The notes: generated by a model from the letters alone, not told the origin. A stretch of 40,127 bases of DNA from Gammaproteobacteria bacterium (GCA_027071355.1 JALSUJ010000166.1:1-40127), one strand, 5' to 3'; shown: positions 8,032 through 16,124, counted from the first letter of the stretch. Translations and numbers: made by a program.

Positions 8032-8622
8032 ATGCATGTAACAGGTCTTATTTTAGCAGGTGGTCGTTCCAGCCGCATGAACGGCAATGATAAAGGCTTA
8101 CTCCGGCTTCTGGATCGACCTATGATTGAACATGTTATAAACCGCCTGAGTCCCCAGGTTGATAATATACTCATTAGTGCCAATCGATTTATTGAACAAT
8201 ATCAGCAATATGGTTATAAAGTCCTGCTGGATGAATTTGATGATTTTCGCGGACCTCTGGCCGGTATGTCTCAGGGACTTACAAACAGCGAAAGTGAATA
8301 CTTACTTACTGTACCCTGTGACGGTCCTCTACTTCCTGCAGATCTGGCTCAGAGAATGCTGGATACCGCTCTGAAGCATCAGGTTCGTATAGTACTTGCC
8401 TTTGACGGCCAGTATAAACAGCCCACTTATAATTTAATCCATCACAGTCTACTGGATGACATTAAACACTCCTTACAATGCAATGAACATAAGCTGGGTA
8501 AATGGCTGATGGATCACGGCGCACTTAAAGTTGATTTTTCTGATCAGAAAAAGGCCTTTATTAATGTTAACACCCCGAATGATCTCGCCACCCTGGCCGA
8601 ACAATTATCCTGTGAAAATTAA
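8032..8622 (+). CDS. mobA: Molybdenum cofactor guanylyltransferase
   Basis: MobA attaches GMP from GTP to Mo-molybdopterin, giving the guanine dinucleotide cofactor used by DMSO-reductase-family enzymes. The product starts MHVTGLILAGGRSSRMNG, which holds the nucleotide-binding LAGGxSxRM loop, then DKGLL. DFRGPLAGM and LLTVPCDGPLLP (metal-binding Asp) follow, as in the nucleotidyltransferase fold. The frame is open back to an ATG at 7963, but that ATG lies inside a terminator hairpin and would add 23 untypical residues, so I place the start at 8032. The RBS is weak. About 196 residues is the usual length. No other cofactor gene is adjacent; the nearest related gene is the tungstate/molybdate-type binding protein about 19 kb away. 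Confidence 0.88.
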   Translation: MHVTGLILAGGRSSRMNGNDKGLLRLLDRPMIEHVINRLSPQVDNILISANRFIEQYQQYGYKVLLDEFDDFRGPLAGMSQGLTNSESEYLLTVPCDGPLLPADLAQRMLDTALKHQVRIVLAFDGQYKQPTYNLIHHSLLDDIKHSLQCNEHKLGKWLMDHGALKVDFSDQKKAFINVNTPNDLATLAEQLSCEN

Positions 8623-8706
8623 CTATGAATAAAACTTTCTGTCCTATATCAAGGAATTAAGCTGCTAACTTCTATAAACTAACTGATTTTGTTCAAAGCA
8701 TAATTT

Positions 8707-8720
8707 TTACGACTTACGAC
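8707..8720. repeat. Two heptamer repeats (TTACGAC) ahead of exbB
   Basis: TTACGAC occurs twice in tandem (8707-8713, 8714-8720) and ends 8 bases before the exbB ATG, where an RBS would be expected; no Shine-Dalgarno sequence is visible. A near-identical heptamer, TAACGAC, is repeated three times in the glmU-glmS gap. Confidence 0.45.
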
Positions 8721-8728
8721 TAAATTAT

Positions 8729-9397
8729 ATGATTGTTGCAGATATTTTTGATAAGGGCGGTATTATCGTCTGGATTCTGGCCGGTTATTCCGTGCTGGCA
8801 CTGACTATTTTAATTGAGCGCATGCTACGCTTTATGTTTATGGGCAGTCCGGCCCGTAATACCGAACAACAACTGACCAGAGCTCTTAGGGAAGGACAGG
8901 CTGAAGCCATTATTCAATCCATTCGCGGTCCTGAAGGTAAACTATTGCAGGGCATTTATCAGGCCTGGCAGGAAGGCGTATCTGATTTAAACCGGGTCGC
9001 AGTGCGTATCGGTAGTATGGAGCTGAATAATATGGAAAAAGGTTTCCGTACCTTAGGTTTTCTGGGAAATACCGCTCCCCTGCTGGGTTTATTAGGCACT
9101 ATCATCGGTATGATAAAAGCCTTTATGGTCATTGAACAGGCCGGGGGACTGGTAGATGCTCAGGCTCTTGCCGGTGGTATCTGGGAAGCCATGCTGACCA
9201 CGGGTGTGGGGCTGGCCGTTGCTATTCCCGTGTTATTGCTATTACATATTCTGGAGTCTGTCACTGATAAACGGGCCCATAGTATGCGCAATTACGCCTC
9301 TTTACTGCTGGAACATCTGGGTAAAAACCAGCAGGATGGCGGCAGCGATGATACCGAGGCCGTACATCATAGAAATGGTGTTGTACATGCAGTTTGA
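8729..9397 (+). CDS. exbB: ExbB/TolQ/MotA-family proton channel subunit
   Basis: ExbB is the inner-membrane scaffold of the ExbB-ExbD motor, which uses proton motive force to energise TonB. The 222-residue protein has a first membrane segment at about residues 12-30 and a long cytoplasmic loop. GFLGNTAPLLGLLGTIIGMI (about 109-128) is the signature segment, and a third helix, TTGVGLAVAIPVLLLLHIL, follows. Linkage to exbD and tonB makes ExbB more likely than TolQ, since no tolA, tolB or pal is present. It overlaps exbD by 11 bases. No ribosome-binding site is visible before the ATG; the heptamer repeat occupies that place. Confidence 0.9.
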   Translation: MIVADIFDKGGIIVWILAGYSVLALTILIERMLRFMFMGSPARNTEQQLTRALREGQAEAIIQSIRGPEGKLLQGIYQAWQEGVSDLNRVAVRIGSMELNNMEKGFRTLGFLGNTAPLLGLLGTIIGMIKAFMVIEQAGGLVDAQALAGGIWEAMLTTGVGLAVAIPVLLLLHILESVTDKRAHSMRNYASLLLEHLGKNQQDGGSDDTEAVHHRNGVVHAV

Positions 9398-9809
9398 AGG
9401 CAGACGGCGTACCAGCCATATTCCTAACCTGACACCACTGATTGATATTGTTTTTTTATTATTAATCTTTTTCATGCTGACATCTCACTTTGTGCGTGAT
9501 GAAGTGATTAATATTGATTTACCCGAGGCCGATAGTGGTGAAGCACTGGATGAACCGCAGCAGGTTGAAGTGGTTATTAATGAAAACGGTCAGTTTTCAA
9601 TTGATAATCAAATAGTGCCCTTAGAGTCTCTGCAAAGTGTTTTACAGGAAAAACTCAGCGTTCAGGAGGAAAAAGTCGTGCGCATCCGGGGTGATGAAAA
9701 TGTCGATCTGGGCATTGCCATTGAAGCTTTTGATGCCGCCAGAAAAGCCGGGGCCGTTGGCGTGGATATTGTCACCATTGACCATCTCGTTAAACCGTAT
9801 AAGCCCTGA
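9387..9809 (+). CDS. exbD: ExbD/TolR-family biopolymer transport protein
   Basis: ExbD is the rotor or stator partner of ExbB, with one N-terminal membrane helix and a periplasmic domain. About 140 residues follow from the ATG at 9387 (MQFEGRRR...). The key protonatable residue is Asp20 in NLTPLIDIVFLLLIFFMLTS. The periplasmic part contains VEVVINENGQFSIDN and the VVRIRGDENV segment typical of the family. The frame is open far upstream inside exbB, but those residues are unlike ExbD, so I set the start at 9387, overlapping exbB by 11 bases; an ATG at 9375 is an alternative. tonB follows after 22 bases, so translation of the three genes is probably coupled. Confidence 0.9.
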   Translation: MQFEGRRRTSHIPNLTPLIDIVFLLLIFFMLTSHFVRDEVINIDLPEADSGEALDEPQQVEVVINENGQFSIDNQIVPLESLQSVLQEKLSVQEEKVVRIRGDENVDLGIAIEAFDAARKAGAVGVDIVTIDHLVKPYKP

Positions 9810-9831
9810 TCATTAGCAGCATAATACACCC

Positions 9832-10632
9832 ATGACAGCACCCAAATTCTGGCAGTCCCTGAGAGATAATGACTATTTTATCTGGTTTATTGCCCTGCTA
9901 TTATCTCTTGCCGTCCATATTATTTTTTTTATCAAACCCGGTAATAGCAATGCCGCACCATCCAATGTCATCAAGGAAACAGTCACCCATGTACGCTTTT
10001 CCACTTTAGCACCACCTCCGGTTAAAGTAGTTGAACCAGTTACTAAACAACCCAGACCAGAGCCTGTAGTCCCCCCCAAACCCGTTGTTATAAAAAAACC
10101 TGAACCAGAACCTAAACCCATAAAAAAACCTAAACAACGAAAAACACCCAAACTGAAGCCCAAAAAAGCAAAACGGGCAATCCCTAAAAAACCCAGGCCA
10201 AAGCCTCAGCCTGTCACTCAAAAGCCACCCGTAGAGCAGCAGAAAAAGCCCGTCCAGCAGCCACTTAATGCGCAGAATAATCAACTAACAAAAAATCAGC
10301 CGGTCAGTGCTTCACCCGTTATTGCCAAAGCTGATCCCAGACTGCTGGAACAGACCCGCACATCCTATCTATCGTTATTAATGAACCATATTGAAGTCTA
10401 TAAGCATTACCCCCGGGTGGCTCGCAAGCGCAAAATTCAGGGTGATATTCTGGTTACTTTTACCTTATTAAAACAGGGCAAAATTACCAATTTACAGGTT
10501 GTTGGCAGTAAGTCCATCCTTAAGAGAGCCAGCATGGAGGCCGTTAATAATGCCTTACCTTTACCCACCCCACCCGATGAATTATCACTGCCGATGGAGA
10601 TTAAGTTTAAAATGAATTATTTTTTAAAGTAA
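9832..10632 (+). CDS. tonB: TonB energy-transducing protein
   Basis: TonB links the ExbBD motor to outer-membrane TonB-dependent receptors for siderophores, cobalamin or other ligands. The 266-residue product has a short cytoplasmic tail and a membrane anchor at about residues 17-34 (IALLLSLAVHIIFFI), with the His expected in this helix. A long Pro/Lys-rich periplasmic spacer (about 50-145) follows. The C-terminal domain has YPRVARKRKIQGDILVTF and the SILKRASMEAV segment. It is third in the exbB-exbD-tonB operon. No receptor gene is in the window, so the ligand is unknown. A separate promoter for the following ppk2 is likely because the gap there is about 93 bases. Confidence 0.92.
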   Translation: MTAPKFWQSLRDNDYFIWFIALLLSLAVHIIFFIKPGNSNAAPSNVIKETVTHVRFSTLAPPPVKVVEPVTKQPRPEPVVPPKPVVIKKPEPEPKPIKKPKQRKTPKLKPKKAKRAIPKKPRPKPQPVTQKPPVEQQKKPVQQPLNAQNNQLTKNQPVSASPVIAKADPRLLEQTRTSYLSLLMNHIEVYKHYPRVARKRKIQGDILVTFTLLKQGKITNLQVVGSKSILKRASMEAVNNALPLPTPPDELSLPMEIKFKMNYFLK

Positions 10633-10725
10633 GTAAAAGACTGACTTATACCCTTTATTTTATCAGTTAAATTGTCTATTCTTAAAAGATGATTTTAATA
10701 TTTAATAATCAGGAGCAAACCAGAT

Positions 10726-11547
10726 ATGGCTCAAAAAAAAACCAAAAAAAAATCACCTAAGATAAAAAAAATAACCAATGTAGTTTATGAGCGTGAATTA
10801 CTGAAACTGCAAAATGAGCTGGTTAAATTACAGGAATGGGTTAAATATAAGGGTCTAAAAGTCGTTGTGATCTTTGAAGGCCGTGATGCTGCCGGTAAGG
10901 GCGGCGTTATCAAGCGTATTACCCAGCACCTGAGTCCACGTATCTGCCGGGTTGCGGCTCTGCCATCACCCACAGAACGAGAAAAATCTCAGTGGTATTT
11001 TCAACGCTATGTCACTCATCTGCCTGCCGAGGGCGAAATGGTGTTATTTGATCGCAGCTGGTATAACCGTGCCGGAGTCGAACGCGTTATGGGTTTTTGT
11101 ACTGACAACGAATATCAGGAATTTTTGCGTTCCTGTCCTGAGTTTGAACGAATGCTGGTTCGCTCTGGTATTATTCTGATTAAATACTGGTTTTCAGTCT
11201 CTGACGAAGAGCAGGAAAGACGTTTCCGCAGTCGTTTACATGACCCGTTAAAACGCTGGAAACTCAGCCCGATGGATCTTGAATCACTGACCCGCTGGGT
11301 AGATTATTCTAAAGCTAAAGATGCCATGCTGGCACATACAGACATTAAACAGGCTCCCTGGTATGTTGTCAATTCTGATATTAAAAAACATGCACGACTC
11401 AATTGCATTTCACATCTTTTAAGCATGATACCTTATGAAGATCTGACCCCGGAAAATATTAAACTGCCCAAACGTCAGGCTGTTGGGGGTTATATTCGTC
11501 CACCTATTACAGATCAGACCTTTGTACCGGAGATTTATCCCGAGTAG
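10726..11547 (+). CDS. ppk2: Polyphosphate kinase 2 family protein
   Basis: PPK2 enzymes transfer phosphate between polyphosphate and nucleotides, usually making GTP or ATP from the diphosphate. Residues 52-60 are the Walker A loop GRDAAGKGG, and 107-115 hold the Walker B and lid start LFDRSWYNR. SPTEREKSQWYFQRYV and RFRSRLHDPLKRWKLSPMD are family hallmarks. The 273-residue length and single domain fit class I PPK2, which favours nucleoside diphosphates, but class is an inference. The start has AGGAG about 10 bases upstream. The first codons contain two A9 runs separated by CC (10733-10741, 10744-10752), giving a Lys-rich N-terminus and a possible slippage site. Confidence 0.92.
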   Translation: MAQKKTKKKSPKIKKITNVVYERELLKLQNELVKLQEWVKYKGLKVVVIFEGRDAAGKGGVIKRITQHLSPRICRVAALPSPTEREKSQWYFQRYVTHLPAEGEMVLFDRSWYNRAGVERVMGFCTDNEYQEFLRSCPEFERMLVRSGIILIKYWFSVSDEEQERRFRSRLHDPLKRWKLSPMDLESLTRWVDYSKAKDAMLAHTDIKQAPWYVVNSDIKKHARLNCISHLLSMIPYEDLTPENIKLPKRQAVGGYIRPPITDQTFVPEIYPE

Positions 11548-11574
11548 TTTTTTGTAACTATTTTAGTATTGATT

Positions 11575-11637
11575 CAGCATGATTTTAACTTCCTAATTGT
11601 GTCAGCCTGCAGGCTGATAAGGAAGTAATTCATGCTG
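11575..11637. repeat. Nested palindrome (three stacked helices) between convergent genes
   Basis: Three nested perfect helices share one centre: CAGCATGA/TCATGCTG (11575-11582 with 11630-11637), ACTTCCT/AGGAAGT (11588-11594 with 11620-11626), and the 16-base palindrome TCAGCCTGCAGGCTGA (11602-11617). It lies between the ends of ppk2 and the ElyC-like gene, with TTTTT at about 11648-11652 to the right. It may be a bidirectional terminator or an REP/MITE-like element. Confidence 0.6.
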
Positions 11638-11652
11638 GTTAATTACTCTTTT

Positions 11653-12417
11653 TCACATCCCCTGCATTCTAAGCTTATACCACCAGAATCCCATCAACTC
11701 ATGTAATGCCAGATAGTTCTCCCGCAGTGATTTGCTATTAGGTATAAAATCTCCAGGAATGTAATCAATTTCACTATGCAGAAAGCCTGTGGGTGCAGCA
11801 GTAATATTTTTTCCCATATGTGTAAAAGCCAGTAGTGCTCTTGGCATATGAAAAGCACTGGTAACCAGTAATGGCCGGCTGAATTGCTGCTCTGCCATTA
11901 TCTGCTGACTGAATTGAGCATTTTCCAGAGTATTCCTGCTTTGACGTTCCACAAAAATTTTCCCATTGACTGCAAACTCCTGCTGCAACACCTGCTTCAT
12001 TAATTCCGCCTCAGTCATTCCTCCCCGTTCTATTCCACCCGTTACAATAATGGGCAAGCCGGTCTGTTTCTGCAACCAGGCACCATAACGTAAACGCAGC
12101 AGACTGAAATAGCCTACATCTGGCCGATTATATTCTTTAGCCTGGGCTTTTATACCTCCGGCCAGAATAATAATGACATCATTATCCAGAGTTTTTATCT
12201 GCTGTGCTGTCAGCGGCGAAATAGTTTCCAGCGAAGCATACAGGTGATGAGTGGTGATAGAAATACTGAGCACATAAATAATGATCATCTGAAGCAGCAA
12301 TAATCGTTTAATTACTGCTGTTTTTTTTACCAGTACAATAGTCAGCAAAAGCAGGAAAATAAATAGTCCCGGCGGCATAAACAGCAATTCAAATATTCGG
12401 CTGAGATAGAAACTCAT
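11653..12417 (-). CDS. ElyC/YdcF-like DUF218 membrane protein
   Basis: This 254-residue inner-membrane protein is of the DUF218 (YdcF/ElyC/SanA) group. Two N-terminal membrane helices span residues about 10-30 and 38-55. The DUF218 domain is recognisable from DVIIILAGGIK near 79-89, GLPIIVTGGI near 119-128 and ERQSRNTLENA with Ser/Asn/Thr/Glu. LLVTSAFHMPRALLAF near 183-198 contains the conserved Ser-x-x-His-x-x-Arg. E. coli ElyC affects peptidoglycan and lipid-carrier metabolism; extending that role here is inference. It is divergent from topB, with 85 bases between, and has only a weak RBS before the ATG. Confidence 0.85.
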   Translation of the reverse strand: MSFYLSRIFELLFMPPGLFIFLLLLTIVLVKKTAVIKRLLLLQMIIIYVLSISITTHHLYASLETISPLTAQQIKTLDNDVIIILAGGIKAQAKEYNRPDVGYFSLLRLRYGAWLQKQTGLPIIVTGGIERGGMTEAELMKQVLQQEFAVNGKIFVERQSRNTLENAQFSQQIMAEQQFSRPLLVTSAFHMPRALLAFTHMGKNITAAPTGFLHSEIDYIPGDFIPNSKSLRENYLALHELMGFWWYKLRMQGM

Positions 12418-12502
12418 AGTCTATGTATTTTGTTCTTTTTGAGGTTACAATGCGCTATCTTGAAACATAAAAACACCAAACGCAAGTCGGAGATCAGCGC
12501 CC

Positions 12503-14497
12503 TTGGCAGGACCAGGAAAAAACCATTCATCAGACAACAAACAGACTCTTTATATTTGTGAAAAACCCTCTCAGGGTCGTGATATTGCAGCTTTTCTGGG
12601 TGCTCATCAGCGCTATAACGGCTATATGCAGGGCAACAACACACAAGTTTCCTGGTGTATTGGTCATCTGCTGGAACTGGCACCACCGGATGCCTATGAT
12701 CCGCGTTATAAACGCTGGCTATTAAAAGATTTGCCTGTTGTTCCTCAGCACTGGAAGCTGGCACCTAAAAAATCTACAGCAAAACAGTTAAAGGTACTCA
12801 AAACACTATTAAAGCAATGCCGCAATGTGGTGATTGCCACGGATGCGGACCGTGAAGGGGAAACCATTGCCCGTGAAGTACTGGAGTATCTGCACTATAA
12901 GGGTCCGATTCAAAGATTATGGCTCTCAGCACTGGATAAAGTCAGTATACAGCGGGCCTTTAATAACATGAAACCGGATCAGGATACCCAGCCTCTGTAT
13001 CGTTCCGGTCTGGCACGCAGCAGAGCCGACTGGCTTATTGGCATGAATCTGACACGTGCCTTTACTTTGCAGGCCAATGATCGACAGGTACATTCTGTCG
13101 GCAGGGTACAAACACCGACTCTGGCACTGGTAGTTAAACGGGATCGGGAAATCAGCCAGTTTAAACCTGAAAGCTATTATGATATCGAGGCTTTTTTTCA
13201 GGCCGCTGACGGTATCTTAAAAGCTCAATGGCTATTTGATCCCAAAGGCAAAAAACACTGTTTTGAAAAAGTCATGGCAAAAACGGTGCTTCAACGCTGT
13301 CAACAACAAAATGGAATCGTAACTACTGCCCGGACACAGGGTAAAAAGCAGTCGCCGCCGTTATTATATAATCTGTCTGCATTGCAACAGGAGGCTTCCA
13401 GGCGTTGGGCTTATGGGGCTCAGGAAGTATTAAATATCGCCCAGGCATTATATGAAACGCATAAACTAACCAGCTATCCACGCAGCGATTGTGAATATTT
13501 GCCTTTAAGTCAGTTTAAGGATGTCAGTTCTGTTTTACAGGCTATGTGTAAAACCGATCCATCTCTGTGCAGTCTGATCAGCCAGGCGGATCAGAGCCGC
13601 AAGTCACGGGTCTGGAATGATAAAAAAATTACCGCTCACCATGGCATTATACCCACCCAGGCCAGTACTCAGATCAACCGATTAAATCATAAGGAACTAA
13701 ATATCTATGATTTAATTCGACGCCGTTATCTGGCGCAGTTTTTTCCAGATTTTGAGTATGATCAAAGTGTTATTATAGTCACAATCGGGCGGGATCTATT
13801 TAAGGCAACGGGTAATATTACTCGTATTGAGGGCTGGAAACTGCTTATTAATGATAAAGCCGATAAAGACCAGATCTTACCCGCTGTCAGCAAAGGTGAG
13901 TCCTTATATTGTAAGCAGCTAGAACTGAAGGAAAAACAGACCAAGCCGCCCAGACACTTTACCGAAGGCACCTTAATTCGTGCTATGGAAACTATTGGCA
14001 GTCAGATCACCGACAAGGTAATGAAAAAAATCCTGCGTGATACTGCCGGCCTGGGTACTCAAGCCACCCGGGCTAATATTATTCAGACTTTATTACAGCG
14101 TAAATTTATTTATAAGGATAAAAAACTGATCAAGGCTACAACCCTGGGTTTTGATCTTATTGACAGCGTACCCGAAGCAATTAAGGATCCGGCCTTAACT
14201 GCACAATGGGAACAACAGCTAGATGATCTGGCCAATAATAAAATACCAGATATTCAGCCTTTTTTACAACAGCAAATAGATTTGCTCAAGAGCATTATCA
14301 GACAGTTAAAACAGGAAAAGTCACCCGTTCAGAACAGCCCCGGCACCGCAAAAGCCGGCTACCCGCCTGGCTCAGCCTGCCCGGAATGCGGTCAGCCGTT
14401 AGAGATCCGTAAAGCCATAAAAGGGAAGCGTATTGGACAGGATTATATCGGCTGCAGCGGTTTTCCTGAGTGTCGATTTTTTTCCTGGAAATTATAA
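12503..14497 (+). CDS. topB: DNA topoisomerase III
   Basis: This type IA topoisomerase decatenates DNA through a 5'-phosphotyrosine intermediate. Its 664 residues compare with about 650 in E. coli TopB. The TOPRIM domain shows TLYICEKPSQGRDIA (residues 15-29) and the acidic DxD pair at Asp114/Asp116 in TDADREGE. The active Tyr325 lies in LTSYPRSDCEYLP. The C-terminus is a zinc-ribbon segment (from about 628) with CPECG and CSGFPEC. No ATG is available: I use the TTG at 12503, which has GGAGA about 9 bases upstream, and the frame closes at 12461. It converges on pyk, with 45 bases between. Confidence 0.92.
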   Translation: MAGPGKNHSSDNKQTLYICEKPSQGRDIAAFLGAHQRYNGYMQGNNTQVSWCIGHLLELAPPDAYDPRYKRWLLKDLPVVPQHWKLAPKKSTAKQLKVLKTLLKQCRNVVIATDADREGETIAREVLEYLHYKGPIQRLWLSALDKVSIQRAFNNMKPDQDTQPLYRSGLARSRADWLIGMNLTRAFTLQANDRQVHSVGRVQTPTLALVVKRDREISQFKPESYYDIEAFFQAADGILKAQWLFDPKGKKHCFEKVMAKTVLQRCQQQNGIVTTARTQGKKQSPPLLYNLSALQQEASRRWAYGAQEVLNIAQALYETHKLTSYPRSDCEYLPLSQFKDVSSVLQAMCKTDPSLCSLISQADQSRKSRVWNDKKITAHHGIIPTQASTQINRLNHKELNIYDLIRRRYLAQFFPDFEYDQSVIIVTIGRDLFKATGNITRIEGWKLLINDKADKDQILPAVSKGESLYCKQLELKEKQTKPPRHFTEGTLIRAMETIGSQITDKVMKKILRDTAGLGTQATRANIIQTLLQRKFIYKDKKLIKATTLGFDLIDSVPEAIKDPALTAQWEQQLDDLANNKIPDIQPFLQQQIDLLKSIIRQLKQEKSPVQNSPGTAKAGYPPGSACPECGQPLEIRKAIKGKRIGQDYIGCSGFPECRFFSWKL

Positions 14498-14500
14498 GGG

Positions 14501-14540
14501 TTTAGGGGATGATTGGACGATTTAGGGGACAGACCACGTT
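14501..14540 (+). repeat. Direct repeat with GGGGACAGACCACG motif
   Basis: TTTAGGGGA occurs at 14501-14509 and 14521-14529; the second copy continues as GGGGACAGACCACGTTTTTT, ending beside the pyk stop codon. From memory, such GGGGACAG... tails are a dispersed intergenic repeat in many proteobacteria, sometimes linked to REP-associated (Y1) transposases. No transposase is present here. Confidence 0.4.
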
Positions 14541-14542
14541 TT

Positions 14543-15994
14543 TTATGGCACCGTTAATACCCGAACCATATTGGTACCACCCGCTTCCTGACCGGGACCG
14601 GCAGTCACAACAATCAGATCCTGTGACTTGATAAAACCGCAACGTTTACCTTCTTCCAGGGCAAAATCCAGCTTTTCGTTATTATTACCGCCTTCTTTAT
14701 AAAGGATGGAGTACACACCCCAGTTCATGGCCGAACGTAAGACTACTGATTCGGTACAGGTAACTGCAAGGATTAATGATTCGGGACGGTATTTGGAAAT
14801 CTGTCTGGAGGTAAAACCGGATTCAGTCAGGCTGATAATGGCTGCCGCTTTAAGATGATTGGCCATAGTAATGGCAGCCTGACTGACGGCCTCTGTCACC
14901 ACATTACTATTATGTGGACGAATGCTTTGCAGATAGCCGAACTCAGCCAGTGAAGCTTCTGCTCGTACTGCCAGCATTGCCATCATTTTAACGGCTTCAA
15001 CCGGATATTTACCCATGGCTGTTTCAGCCGAAAGCATAATAGCGGAACTGCCGTCTAAAATAGCATTGGCTACATCACTGGCTTCTGCCCGGGTGGGTTT
15101 GGGGTTATTTTCCATAGAAGCCAGCATTTCTGTGGCAGTAATAACCGGCTTGCCGCTAGTCACTGTGGACTGAATGATCCGTTTTTGCATACCCGGCACA
15201 TCTGCCAGCGGCAACTCTACCCCCAGATCACCCCGTGCCACCATAGTACCATCGGCTACGGCCACAATAGCACTTAAATGTTCGATACCGGCCCGGTTTT
15301 CAATTTTGGCAATAATTGGAATTTTTACGCCTTTATCTGACAGTATTGAGCGTATCTTAATGACATCATCAGCAGTCTGCACAAACGATGCGGCAATATA
15401 TTCCACATTATTTTCTGCTGCAAAACTGAGTTCTTTTAAAATCTCTTTCTGATTTTCCGGGCTAACAGCACTCATCTCCAGCTGAGTTTCGGGCAGATTT
15501 ACACTTTTATTTTCTCTTAATAAACCGCCATGTATGACCTTACAATGCACTTCTCCGCCATGAGTCTGTTCAATTTTTATTACTTCCAGTTCAATAGCGC
15601 CATCATTAAGTAAAATAGGCGTCCCTTCTTTCACTTCATTATGCAAATTGCTGTAATTTACAGAAACGCCCTGTTCATTGCCTTCCCGGGTATAGGAATA
15701 AAGTATAAAAATTTCTCCAGCGGTTAATTCTATTGTTGAATCGGCCAGTTTTCCAGTGCGGATCTCAATTCCTTTAGTGTCTGCCATAATGGCTATATGC
15801 TGACCCATTTCTCGGGCCACCCGACGTACCATTTCCAGTCTTTTCTGCTGTACCTCATCCACTCCAAAGGACATATTCAAGCGTGCTACATTCATGCCGG
15901 CCTGAATCATCTTTCTTAAAATTTCAGGGGAATCACTGGCAGGCCCAATGGTAGCTACAATTTTAGTTTTACGAAGTACGGGGAGATTGCTCAT
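14543..15994 (-). CDS. pyk: Pyruvate kinase
   Basis: This enzyme catalyses the last glycolytic step, phosphoenolpyruvate plus ADP to pyruvate plus ATP. Its 483 residues cover the TIM barrel, B domain and C-terminal domain. The start has KTKIVATIGPAS, the metal/PEP site is MVARGDLGVELP, and TATEMLASM and TRAEASDVANAILDG follow. Two usually invariant motifs differ: NFSHG reads N40-M-S-F-G44, losing the His near the nucleotide, and DTKGPEIR reads DTKGIEIR (Pro to Ile at 76). The K+ ligands Asn, Ser, Asp and Thr are kept. This may be a divergent isoenzyme. Its 5' region holds the hairpin at 16052-16093. The RBS is weak. Confidence 0.93.
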   Translation of the reverse strand: MSNLPVLRKTKIVATIGPASDSPEILRKMIQAGMNVARLNMSFGVDEVQQKRLEMVRRVAREMGQHIAIMADTKGIEIRTGKLADSTIELTAGEIFILYSYTREGNEQGVSVNYSNLHNEVKEGTPILLNDGAIELEVIKIEQTHGGEVHCKVIHGGLLRENKSVNLPETQLEMSAVSPENQKEILKELSFAAENNVEYIAASFVQTADDVIKIRSILSDKGVKIPIIAKIENRAGIEHLSAIVAVADGTMVARGDLGVELPLADVPGMQKRIIQSTVTSGKPVITATEMLASMENNPKPTRAEASDVANAILDGSSAIMLSAETAMGKYPVEAVKMMAMLAVRAEASLAEFGYLQSIRPHNSNVVTEAVSQAAITMANHLKAAAIISLTESGFTSRQISKYRPESLILAVTCTESVVLRSAMNWGVYSILYKEGGNNNEKLDFALEEGKRCGFIKSQDLIVVTAGPGQEAGGTNMVRVLTVP

Positions 15995-16051
15995 AGTAAT
16001 GTCTTTATGGCCAAGTAAACAGAGACCTATATTCTACCTGAATTGAGCTCT

Positions 16052-16093
16052 GGTTTCATCTTTCCTGCCCTAAACCGGGCAGGTGATAAAACC
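16052..16093. repeat. Long two-part hairpin in the pyk leader region
   Basis: GGTTTCATC (16052-16060) pairs with GATAAAACC (16085-16093) with one mismatch that becomes a G-U pair in RNA read from the minus strand. Inside it CCTGCCC/GGGCAGG (16064-16070 with 16077-16083) is perfect around a 6-base loop. It lies between the end of the GGDEF-EAL gene and the pyk start, both on the minus strand. There is no T-run, so it is a structured leader, an operator or an unusual terminator. Confidence 0.5.
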
Positions 16094-16124
16094 TGTCGCT
16101 TCATAGCCTGCTTAATTTAAATAA

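Noticed and set aside
8680-8686. Single TAACTGA, the heptamer known from Beggiatoaceae
   Set aside because: One isolated copy of a 7-mer is expected by chance and gives no taxonomic support.
9204-9386. Upstream extension of the exbD reading frame inside exbB
   Set aside because: The extra 61 residues are Trp/Cys-rich and unlike ExbD; they are exbB read in another frame.
9873-10284. Minus-strand open frames opposite tonB
   Set aside because: They are Gly- or Phe-rich mirror images of the Pro/Lys-rich tonB spacer and have no independent support.
12414-12764. Minus-strand frame overlapping the start of topB
   Set aside because: It lies over the conserved TOPRIM-coding part of topB and shows no domain or RBS.
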